Shown here: positions 20,860 through 26,501 of the stretch, one piece after another
How positions within the stretch are numbered: position 1 is the stretch's first letter
How the letters are laid out: each line of letters opens with the position of its first letter
Virus record (IMG/VR): IMGVR_UViG_3300006100_000053
Location: 1 to 30,676 of that record
Reading direction: 5' to 3' (one strand)
Length of the DNA stretch: 30,676 bases
DNA from: a virus
Program-made: the position numbers and the translations under genes
The notes under the pieces: model-generated
Database searches by the model: none
The model's input: only the letters and a program-made list of their open reading frames with translations
What the model was told of the DNA's origin: nothing

Positions 20860-21786
20860 GTGGGTATGCTACGCGATCTCATGAACAATTCAGTTGACGT
20901 TATCCGTGTGGATAGCAATGCTCGTGCAGAAAAGAAAGAACTTACACCCGAGGAACGCGAGTTCTACCGAACTGCCAGTATGCGCTACGAACCCGACACC
21001 GACACCCTCTACATCAAGGCCCAAGTAGCCAAAGAGCTTTACGAATGTGGAGGATATGAAACACTCAGGCTCACCGATAGCTTCATCTGTTCAAAACTGA
21101 CAGGGTTCTACAAGGGCACTCCCTACAAAGGAGCACAATGCCAATGCCACATTTACGACCTGAGTAAGAAGGAAGAACTACGTGCTGATCGACTGAACCC
21201 GCCCGAGCATGAGTATAAGAAAACCGCCGCGCGCATGCGTAGGCGATACCGGAATGACGTTGCCCTTGTTGCCCGTGCTATGGATGAGTGGGTCGAGCAG
21301 TACCGCGAGCGCATGATCCGTGGCGAGCACATGGCACATAATAGAAAGACAGAGGAGGAACTGGAACGTGAGCGCATGATGCGCCGTATCCGCACGCTTG
21401 AAAGAAAAGTTCTGCATCGTGCCAAACCCAAAGAAAAGGCACAGCGCGCTACGCTATCGGAGCTGGACAATTATATAGCCGAACACAAACCGTTCATTCG
21501 GCGCACCGTAGTGAAGATAGAGAAGGTCGATGGCAAGTACGTATCCACAACCAAGCGTTACAACCCGGAGGACTACAAGCGCACATACGTAGGGCGGTTC
21601 GAGGATATAGAGAACACGATGGGAGGACGGTCGATCAAACTGCATCTACAAGTGGCCGCGTTAAAACTCTCCGTGCCGAACTTCAAACAGGATGTGCGCT
21701 ACACCCACTCACAGAAAACACGCATCAGCGAACAACCCAACGCGGCTCAGGACTGGTGTGCTGTGTTCGACCTGACGAGGAAATAA
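20860..21786 (+). CDS. Basic protein of unknown function
   Basis: 308 aa with a GTG start, chosen because AGGAGG lies 6 nt upstream; an ATG two codons later is too far. Not recognised. Residues 45-110 contain DTDTLYIKAQVAKELYECGG and GFYKGTPYKGAQCQCHIYDL. Residues 115-200 are a long, strongly charged helix (YKKTAARMRRRYRNDVALVA, EELERERMMRRIRTLERKVL) that may form a coiled coil or bind nucleic acid. The rest is mixed, with KPFIRRTVVKIEKVDG. It follows the repeat-rich region and leads a three-gene operon. DNA or RNA binding is possible from charge. Confidence 0.75.
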   Translation: MGMLRDLMNNSVDVIRVDSNARAEKKELTPEEREFYRTASMRYEPDTDTLYIKAQVAKELYECGGYETLRLTDSFICSKLTGFYKGTPYKGAQCQCHIYDLSKKEELRADRLNPPEHEYKKTAARMRRRYRNDVALVARAMDEWVEQYRERMIRGEHMAHNRKTEEELERERMMRRIRTLERKVLHRAKPKEKAQRATLSELDNYIAEHKPFIRRTVVKIEKVDGKYVSTTKRYNPEDYKRTYVGRFEDIENTMGGRSIKLHLQVAALKLSVPNFKQDVRYTHSQKTRISEQPNAAQDWCAVFDLTRK

Positions 21787-21787
21787 G

Positions 21788-22027
21788 ATGGATGCTCTCA
21801 TATTCAAAAGCGCGGATGACGTTTTATCTTTTATGGACAAGCTAAAGCTAGAGCACAGGAAAGCGATTGGTTTCTTTGTTACACACTTCCAACGACTAGA
21901 GGGTGCATACGTCTATCACTATAAACCACAAGCGGCGCTACGCTCACCAACCTTCGCTAATCAGGAAATCACCTGCCTAGCTGTCATCAACGCTACATAC
22001 GAGGATTGGAGGCTTCAGCATGGATGA
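21788..22027 (+). CDS. Small early protein, unknown
   Basis: 79 aa (MDALIFKSADDVLSFMDKLK...). The ATG lies 1 nt after the previous stop with GAGG 7 nt before. Mixed alpha/beta composition with FFVTHFQRLEGAYVYHYKPQ. Overlaps the next gene by 8 nt. Not recognised; small soluble early phage proteins often modify host functions, but nothing here shows that. Confidence 0.65.
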   Translation: MDALIFKSADDVLSFMDKLKLEHRKAIGFFVTHFQRLEGAYVYHYKPQAALRSPTFANQEITCLAVINATYEDWRLQHG

Positions 22028-22295
22028 GGTCACTGTTCTGCAGATGTACTCCTTCGGGGATAGCCAATACATCCTTGTGGAACTAACCCATGCGGGGAGG
22101 ATATTCAAGCTATCCTTCAGTCTGACAATCAGAGGGCGAGTGAAGATAACACCACCTGTGTTCGAGGTGCATAACCGGAACGAACATTCGCTCATAAACC
22201 AAGACAACTTGCCCCGTCCTGTGCGGAACTGGGTAGAAGAAATGAAACCCACACTCCTGATTGCCCTTCAAGGCGAAGGATGGGGTGACGAGTAG
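22020..22295 (+). CDS. Small early protein, unknown
   Basis: 91 aa (MDEVTVLQMYSFGDSQYILV...). Overlaps the previous gene by 8 nt, with GGAGG upstream. The sequence alternates beta strands (ELTHAGRIFKLSFSLTIRGRVKITPP) and ends with a Trp/Glu-rich helix (RPVRNWVEEMKPTLLIALQG). Last gene of this operon; the stop is 1 nt before a palindrome copy. Not recognised. Confidence 0.65.
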   Translation: MDEVTVLQMYSFGDSQYILVELTHAGRIFKLSFSLTIRGRVKITPPVFEVHNRNEHSLINQDNLPRPVRNWVEEMKPTLLIALQGEGWGDE

Positions 22296-22296
22296 G

Positions 22297-22316
22297 AACT
22301 TCATACGTATGAAGTT
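22297..22316. repeat. 20-bp palindrome, copy 4
   Basis: Perfect copy 1 nt after the stop of the gene ending at 22295. An inverted copy of the 11-mer GAAGCCAGTAG from the 20193-20859 region lies close by at 22327-22337. Confidence 0.9.
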
Positions 22317-22333
22317 GTGGGTGGCTCTACTGG

Positions 22334-22356
22334 CTTCGCCCCTTATGGGGGCGAAG
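22334..22356 (+). terminator. Intergenic hairpin after gene 22020-22295
   Basis: 9-bp stem CTTCGCCCC / GGGGCGAAG around a 5-nt loop. There is no clear U-run, so termination would be weak or Rho-dependent. It separates the upstream operon from the next promoter. Confidence 0.45.
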
Positions 22357-22424
22357 TGCCCATCAAACGCAGGGTAGGCCCCAAAAACACCCTATTTACG
22401 CGGGAACTCCAAAGTCCGTAGGGC

Positions 22425-22453
22425 TTGACAAGCCATGTATATGTGTGTATAAT
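22425..22453 (+). promoter_or_regulatory. Consensus sigma70 promoter with palindrome in leader
   Basis: TTGACA (22425-22430), 17-nt spacer, TATAAT (22448-22453): both boxes are perfect. It shares GTAGGGCTTGACAAGC with the promoter at 24007. Palindrome copy 5 begins 36 nt after the -10, about +30 in the transcript. Confidence 0.9.
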
Positions 22454-22488
22454 GGTAGCCTGAGTTGGAGAAATCCCACTCGCTTCCG

Positions 22489-22508
22489 AACTTCATACGT
22501 ATGAAGTT
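22489..22508. repeat. 20-bp palindrome, copy 5
   Basis: Perfect copy inside the 5' leader of the gene at 22549. As RNA it can fold to an 8-bp stem with an ACGU loop. It is followed by a second small hairpin CTCGG-CGTTA-CCGAG and then the ribosome-binding site. Confidence 0.9.
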
Positions 22509-22548
22509 CACGACGCTCGGCGTTACCGAGTTGTTTTAGGAGATTGCA

Positions 22549-22818
22549 ATGAAATACACGACTAAAAAGTTCGGCGCGAAGAACTGCCATGAGCGTACTT
22601 ATGAGAATGGTGCGCGGATATTCTTCTCTTACGCTACCCCTGTGGGTGCGTTCATGCCGGGAGTGGGAGCGGTGCGTACCACTGCTACGTATAGCAGGAC
22701 TACGAGTAATCACGTGACGATGTGGTCACGCGACGAGTTGTGTGGGTTCGCTACGGCGAATGATCTCAAGGACTTTTACCATGTGTGTGAGTACGAACCA
22801 CTGTGGACTCGTGGGTAA
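22549..22818 (+). CDS. Small early protein, unknown, strongly expressed
   Basis: 89 aa (MKYTTKKFGAKNCHERTYEN...). Driven by a perfect-consensus promoter with TTAGGAGATT as ribosome-binding site, so high early expression is expected. It has a basic N-terminus, a Gly/Thr-rich middle (PVGAFMPGVGAVRTTATYSR) and an acidic C-terminus (FATANDLKDFYHVCEYEPLW). It ends GTGGGTAA, whose last two bases begin a palindrome copy. Not recognised. Strong early promoters in phages often drive host-takeover or anti-defence proteins, which makes it worth testing, but the sequence itself shows no function. Confidence 0.7.
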   Translation: MKYTTKKFGAKNCHERTYENGARIFFSYATPVGAFMPGVGAVRTTATYSRTTSNHVTMWSRDELCGFATANDLKDFYHVCEYEPLWTRG

Positions 22819-22836
22819 CTTCATACGTATGAACTT
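22817..22836. repeat. 20-bp palindrome, copy 6 (one mismatch)
   Basis: AACTTCATACGTATGAACTT: one base differs from the perfect copies (GAACTT instead of GAAGTT). It begins within the stop codon of the preceding gene (TAA). It is directly followed by a GC hairpin. Confidence 0.85.
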
Positions 22837-22855
22837 GGCGGGGCCTCGCCCCGCC
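22837..22855 (+). other. GC-rich hairpin before gene 22874
   Basis: 8-bp perfect stem GGCGGGGC / GCCCCGCC with a 3-nt loop, abutting palindrome copy 6; no U-run. Same arrangement as at 26114-26155: stop, palindrome, GC hairpin, then AGGAGATA and ATG. Confidence 0.65.
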
Positions 22856-22873
22856 CTCAACAGGAGATAAGCA

Positions 22874-23242
22874 ATGTACGAAGTAAACGGTTGGCATAAG
22901 TTCGGTGAACAGGATCACTACGAGACTGGGTGCGACCCCGATGGTGGATACGTCAGTTTTGCGGGTAACGAGAGGTGGGGCGCTGAGACTATCCCTGATC
23001 TGCTTGATATGTTGCGCTCTTTCGTGGGTGTCGACGATGACTATGAGATCGAACTCGATGCCTGCGAGGAAGATGGGCGCGTGGATATCAGTGTGCTAGA
23101 GACTGCCCATAGTTACGTAGCTGACAAATGGGATATCGAGAAGTGGAAGCGAGGCGAACTGGATCTGTGGTATTCCACGTACACATTCACAGTAGAAAAA
23201 GTAGAGCGTAGGTTTGTGCGTCTGAAGGAGAATGACCAATGA
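22874..23242 (+). CDS. Acidic small protein, unknown
   Basis: 122 aa (MYEVNGWHKFGEQDHYETGCDP...), notably acidic: DLLDMLRSFVGVDDDYEIELDACEEDGRVDIS. AGGAGATAAGC precedes the ATG. It is a compact protein with several Trp and Tyr. Highly acidic small early phage proteins include DNA mimics that block nucleases or regulators; that is only a possibility suggested by charge. It overlaps a tiny ORF (ATGA) and shares its transcript with the following genes. Confidence 0.7.
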   Translation: MYEVNGWHKFGEQDHYETGCDPDGGYVSFAGNERWGAETIPDLLDMLRSFVGVDDDYEIELDACEEDGRVDISVLETAHSYVADKWDIEKWKRGELDLWYSTYTFTVEKVERRFVRLKENDQ

Positions 23243-23310
23243 CCAAGAAACCAACCAAGAGTAAATCGTTCGCGAGGTGGGAGTATGGTGCACAACCCCG
23301 ATGGTGGTGA
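23239..23310 (+). CDS. Possible 23-aa coupled peptide
   Basis: MTKKPTKSKSFARWEYGAQP then RWW. Its ATG overlaps the previous stop (ATGA) and it runs into the start of the next gene. Very basic and short. It may simply couple translation between the two flanking genes rather than encode a functional product. Confidence 0.3.
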   Translation: MTKKPTKSKSFARWEYGAQPRWW

Positions 23311-23602
23311 GAAGTTTTCGTTTGAGTATGGGAGCGAAGATCACGAGTTTGTGCGACTGAGCCGAGTAACCATAACGCGAGTGAGTGACGGAGTGCGGTG
23401 CTCCGTCACAGGGAATGGTATCAAGCGAGATATTAGAGTGCCCGTCCATGTGGCTGTGTATTGGCCTAATGGTGAAGCGATGGCGTGGACTACATACGAG
23501 GGTGATGGTACGTCGAACCTAACGTATATGCGAGAGATCGAACCCGACTTCGTAGAGGAGATAGATAGACAGATCCCTCTGCTGACAATAATGCTGAGTT
23601 AG
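23285..23602 (+). CDS. Small early protein, unknown
   Basis: 105 aa (MVHNPDGGEKFSFEYGSEDH...). AGGTGGGAG lies 1-2 nt before the ATG, close but usable. Predicted beta-rich (FVRLSRVTITRVSDGVRCSV, IRVPVHVAVYWPNGEAMAWT) with an acidic C-terminal helix. Not recognised. It is in an operon with 22874 and 23611, so any shared role would concern all three. Confidence 0.65.
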   Translation: MVHNPDGGEKFSFEYGSEDHEFVRLSRVTITRVSDGVRCSVTGNGIKRDIRVPVHVAVYWPNGEAMAWTTYEGDGTSNLTYMREIEPDFVEEIDRQIPLLTIMLS

Positions 23603-23610
23603 GAGGAGAT

Positions 23611-23862
23611 ATGCGAGAGTGGGTCGTCATAAATTTAGAGAAGGAAACATCGAAGGGTATGAACCGGATGCACGTATACATAGGCAATGGATCAGGCCGA
23701 CTCTATGTAGCAACGTACTTTCATACGGACAAGTGGTATCTGGATCATCACGTACGTTCCCCCTATAGCGTGGCATATATACCCGCAGGGTGTGCCCCTC
23801 GTGCAGTCAAGAGGAAGATCAAAGAAGCGTACCCACTCATTGCGCTGATAGAATTCGATTAA
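23611..23862 (+). CDS. Small early protein, unknown
   Basis: 83 aa (MREWVVINLEKETSKGMNRM...). AGGAGGAGAT directly before the ATG is a strong ribosome-binding site. Alternating strands (MHVYIGNGSGRLYVATYFHT) and a basic segment (APRAVKRKIKEAYPLIALIE). Last gene before the hairpin-rich gap leading to the next promoter. Not recognised. Confidence 0.65.
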   Translation: MREWVVINLEKETSKGMNRMHVYIGNGSGRLYVATYFHTDKWYLDHHVRSPYSVAYIPAGCAPRAVKRKIKEAYPLIALIEFD

Positions 23863-23867
23863 CGGTG

Positions 23868-23907
23868 GGAGGTGTAGACCTCCGGGGCGTAAGCCATGAG
23901 TGGCCCC
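23868..23907 (+). terminator. Possible terminator hairpins after 23611-23862
   Basis: A 6-bp hairpin GGAGGT-GTAG-ACCTCC (23868-23883) is followed by GGGGC...GCCCC (23884-23907). No clean U-run follows, so termination is uncertain. The rest of the gap to 24005 shows nothing I can name. Confidence 0.35.
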
Positions 23908-24005
23908 TTGCATAATAACCTTGGCAGGTAGCGATGGTCATCGGTGCGTTGCACCCGTCTTATATCTCCGATCAGGCGCTACCACTATTTATGATTTCTG
24001 TAGGG

Positions 24006-24035
24006 CTTGACAAGCTGTGTCAAGTAGTGTATAAT
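24006..24035 (+). promoter_or_regulatory. Consensus sigma70 promoter with overlapping operator-like inverted repeat
   Basis: TTGACA (24007-24012), 17-nt spacer, TATAAT (24030-24035). An inverted repeat CTTGACA-N5-TGTCAAG (24006-24024) covers the -35 and half the spacer, where a repressor would block RNA polymerase. Upstream sequence GTAGGGCTTGACAAGC is shared with the promoter at 22425. It drives the DUF3150-MoxR-VWA genes. Confidence 0.88.
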
Positions 24036-24072
24036 GTATTCCACAGTTGGCGGACTGTATCCGCTTAGTTCC

Positions 24073-24092
24073 AACTTCATACGTATGAAGTT
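24073..24092. repeat. 20-bp palindrome, copy 7
   Basis: Perfect copy in the leader of the DUF3150-like gene, 38 nt after the -10, the same spacing class as copy 5. Confidence 0.9.
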
Positions 24093-24121
24093 CTTTTCGA
24101 CCTTTCGTTTAGGAGTGAATC

Positions 24122-25006
24122 ATGAACGCTGTTGTTAATTTAGTTTCTGTTGCCCCGACCCTGCACAGCAGTGCAGTCCTTGTGAATCTGAAGATCGGTA
24201 TCTGGAACACAAGACGTAAGGACAAGCAACAGACCGAGAAGGTTAAGAATGATGCGGGTGCTCAGGGTAACGTGGGTGCATACAACAAGAACATCATGCC
24301 TGACTTCAAGGAGTTGGAGGCGATCAATAAGTTCGGTGCGGATAGTAGGAATTGGTGCAAGCGTGAGACTGTACCGTGGACGTTCGATGGTGTGAACGTG
24401 CTGTCTACCGAGAAGTTATGGAATGGTTTCGATCAGGAGATGCAGGATAGGCAGAAGCATTTCTATGACATGGTTGAGTTGGTGCTGATCGAGTATGCAC
24501 AGGCTAGGCAGATAGCGCAGTTCCGACTGAACTCCATGTTCGATGTGAATGAGTACCCGACTGTCGATGAGGTGCGCCGTAAGTTCTACTTCGAGTATAG
24601 CTATCACCCTGTCCCGCAGACAGGTGACTTCCGGGTTGACGTTGGCAATCAGGGGTTGCAGTTTCTACAGGAGCAGTTCGAGCGTGAGGCTAACAAGGCA
24701 GTTAGTGAAGCTATGTCATCACTATGGGAGCGAGTTAAGAAGATAACCGAGACTTTGAGTAACCAACTGCGTGTGTCCAAGGATGAGAAGGGCAAGATGT
24801 ATCAGTCCACACTTGATACTGCGCTCGATCTCTGCGCGATGATGAAGGATCTGAACCTGACGGGTGATCCCAAGATGGAGCAGATGCGTAGGGAACTTTA
24901 CTCTACGTTGAATGGTATGGACCTGACTGACCTGAAGAAGAATGACAGCGCACGACTGTCAGTGAAGCAGGAGATCGACGATCTCCTCAGCAAGTTCGAG
25001 TTCTAA
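24122..25006 (+). CDS. DUF3150-like protein, partner of MoxR ATPase
   Basis: 294 aa. SSAVLVNLKIGIWNTRRKDK...VKNDAGAQGNVGAYNKNIMP (about residues 16-60) and ETVPWTFDGVNVLSTEKLW (about 82-102) follow the pattern I know for DUF3150 proteins, which are encoded next to MoxR-type AAA+ and VWA genes in phages and plasmids. The rest is mainly helical (EEQFEREANKAVSEAMSSLW region, 185-240). The first gene under a strong promoter, with TTAGGAGTG as ribosome-binding site. No catalytic motif. Likely a substrate, adaptor or structural component acting with the ATPase 26 nt downstream; the role has not been worked out as far as I know. Confidence 0.75.
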   Translation: MNAVVNLVSVAPTLHSSAVLVNLKIGIWNTRRKDKQQTEKVKNDAGAQGNVGAYNKNIMPDFKELEAINKFGADSRNWCKRETVPWTFDGVNVLSTEKLWNGFDQEMQDRQKHFYDMVELVLIEYAQARQIAQFRLNSMFDVNEYPTVDEVRRKFYFEYSYHPVPQTGDFRVDVGNQGLQFLQEQFEREANKAVSEAMSSLWERVKKITETLSNQLRVSKDEKGKMYQSTLDTALDLCAMMKDLNLTGDPKMEQMRRELYSTLNGMDLTDLKKNDSARLSVKQEIDDLLSKFEF

Positions 25007-25032
25007 TTGTAATTATTTTTAGGAGTGTAATC

Positions 25033-26115
25033 ATGAAAGTTTCTAAGGCGTATTCATCTGTATCTCTTGCCGATGCAACCGAGTTGCTCGCGTCCTCTGG
25101 GCATCTTGTGACCTATCTGTTCTCGGGTGAGATGGGTATCGGTAAGTCATCCATGCTCAAGTCACTCAAGAAGAAGTTCGGGGACAAGTACCACTACTGC
25201 TACGTGGACATGACCATCAAGGACGTAGGTGACTTCCTGATTCCCAAGATCATGACGGTTGATGGTGTCGAGGTGTGCCGGTTCGTACCCAACGAGGAGT
25301 TCGGTGTGCATCTGGATAAGCCTGTCATCTGTATGTTCGATGAGTTAGGCAAGGCGATGCGAGCGGTACTCAATGCGTCACTGCGTCCTATCCTTGAACG
25401 TGCATTGGGTGGGTATCTGTTCCCCGAGGGTTCAATCGTATTCGCTACGACCAACCTATCCATCGAAGGTCTGGGTGATGTGATCCCTGCCCATGCTCGC
25501 AATCGTATGGTGCAGTGTGAGATTCGTAAGCCGACTGCTATGGAGTGGGTCGAGGACTACGCTATTGCTCATCAGCTTGAGCCTGTGGTGATTGGTACGG
25601 TGATCGAGTTCCCGCAGATGTTCCAGTCCTTCAAGGAGGTCGAAGATCCTGCGAGCAACCGATATATCAATGACCCGCGGTGCCCACGTACGGCTGTCGT
25701 TACGCATCGTTCTATGGAGAGTGCGAGCAAGGTATACCGTGCGACCAAGCATCTGCCTGATGATGTTCGCCTTCATGCTTTGGCGGGTGCGATTGGTGAG
25801 GCGGCGGCGTTGGACATGATGACCATCGTCAAGTTGGATGAGGAGTTGCCTACGTGGGATCAGATCATCCGTGACCCTGACGCTACCAAGGTATCGTCCT
25901 CTGCTGTGGCTAACTGCATGATCGTATCCAAGGCGTGTATGCGTGTGGATCGTGAGACGTTCGGTGCATGGATGACCTACTGCAAGCGTCTGCCCAAGGA
26001 AGTGCAGGCGCTATTCGCCAAGACCATTATGCGTGGTGAGAAGATGGCACTCGCGGCTACCTTCGCTGACTTCACCGCGTGGGCAAAAAATAATATGTAT
26101 CTGTTCACCAAGTAA
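25033..26115 (+). CDS. MoxR-like AAA+ ATPase
   Basis: 360 aa. Walker A GEMGIGKSS (residues 32-40), Walker B VICMFDELGKA (98-108), sensor-1 type FATTN (137-141), and IPAHARNRM (151-159) with Arg residues fitting the arginine finger. The AAA+ core fills residues 1-170, followed by a helical lid and a C-terminal region (FPQMFQSFKEVEDPASN..., HRSMESASKVYRATKHLPDD). MoxR ATPases act as chaperone-like remodelling machines with VWA proteins. AGGAGTG precedes the ATG. The downstream palindrome begins in its stop codon. All ATPase motifs are intact, so it should hydrolyse ATP. Confidence 0.88.
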   Translation: MKVSKAYSSVSLADATELLASSGHLVTYLFSGEMGIGKSSMLKSLKKKFGDKYHYCYVDMTIKDVGDFLIPKIMTVDGVEVCRFVPNEEFGVHLDKPVICMFDELGKAMRAVLNASLRPILERALGGYLFPEGSIVFATTNLSIEGLGDVIPAHARNRMVQCEIRKPTAMEWVEDYAIAHQLEPVVIGTVIEFPQMFQSFKEVEDPASNRYINDPRCPRTAVVTHRSMESASKVYRATKHLPDDVRLHALAGAIGEAAALDMMTIVKLDEELPTWDQIIRDPDATKVSSSAVANCMIVSKACMRVDRETFGAWMTYCKRLPKEVQALFAKTIMRGEKMALAATFADFTAWAKNNMYLFTK

Positions 26116-26133
26116 CTTCATACGTATGAAGTT
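26114..26133. repeat. 20-bp palindrome, copy 8
   Basis: Perfect copy beginning in the TAA stop of the ATPase gene. It is the last copy in the window. Confidence 0.9.
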
Positions 26134-26137
26134 CAAC

Positions 26138-26155
26138 GGGGCGGGTGACCGCCCC
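26138..26155 (+). other. GC-rich hairpin before gene 26169
   Basis: 7-bp stem GGGGCGG / CCGCCCC with a GTGA (GNRA-type) loop, 4 nt after palindrome copy 8 and just before AGGAGATAGC. Without a U-run it is probably an RNA processing or stability element. Confidence 0.6.
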
Positions 26156-26168
26156 ATAGGAGATAGCA

Positions 26169-26501
26169 ATGAGCAAGCCTAAAGAGATTTACGGTAGGGT
26201 CAACATAGGGTGGGGAGGCAATGTGATCCTTCCTCTTGAGCAGGCACATAAGGTGCAGGAGATATTTGCTAGGTATGCAGTTGGTTTCGGTGATGCGTAC
26301 CGACCAGACGAGCCGAACATCAAGTATGTAAAGGACTACGGTGTGCCCGACGTATGTGTGACTGAGTACCCTGCCTATGACTGCACAGGCATGACGGCAA
26401 AGCAGATAGAAGAATGGGAGCAAGCGGTGCGCCACTCAGAGGGCAACACCTTTCTTACACCCCAAGAGTTTATGGCAATGAGGAGTGACAACAATGAATA
26501 A
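26169..26501 (+). CDS. Small protein between ATPase and VWA genes
   Basis: 110 aa (MSKPKEIYGRVNIGWGGNVI...). AGGAGATAGC precedes the ATG. Contains VILPLEQAHKVQEIFARYAV, then DAYRPDEPNIKYVKDYGVPD and a C-terminal helix (GMTAKQIEEWEQAVRHSEGN). Not recognised. It lies inside the MoxR-VWA operon and overlaps the VWA gene by 8 nt, so it is co-translated with it and may be a specific component of the module. Confidence 0.7.
   Translation: MSKPKEIYGRVNIGWGGNVILPLEQAHKVQEIFARYAVGFGDAYRPDEPNIKYVKDYGVPDVCVTEYPAYDCTGMTAKQIEEWEQAVRHSEGNTFLTPQEFMAMRSDNNE

Noticed and set aside
19229-26133. The palindromes as a CRISPR array
   Set aside because: Spacing is irregular (65 nt to about 2 kb), genes lie between copies and there are no cas genes.
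19229-26133. The palindrome as a loxP-like recombination site
   Set aside because: It shares only AACTTC...GAAGTT ends with loxP, lacks the asymmetric spacer, and no recombinase gene is recognisable in the window.
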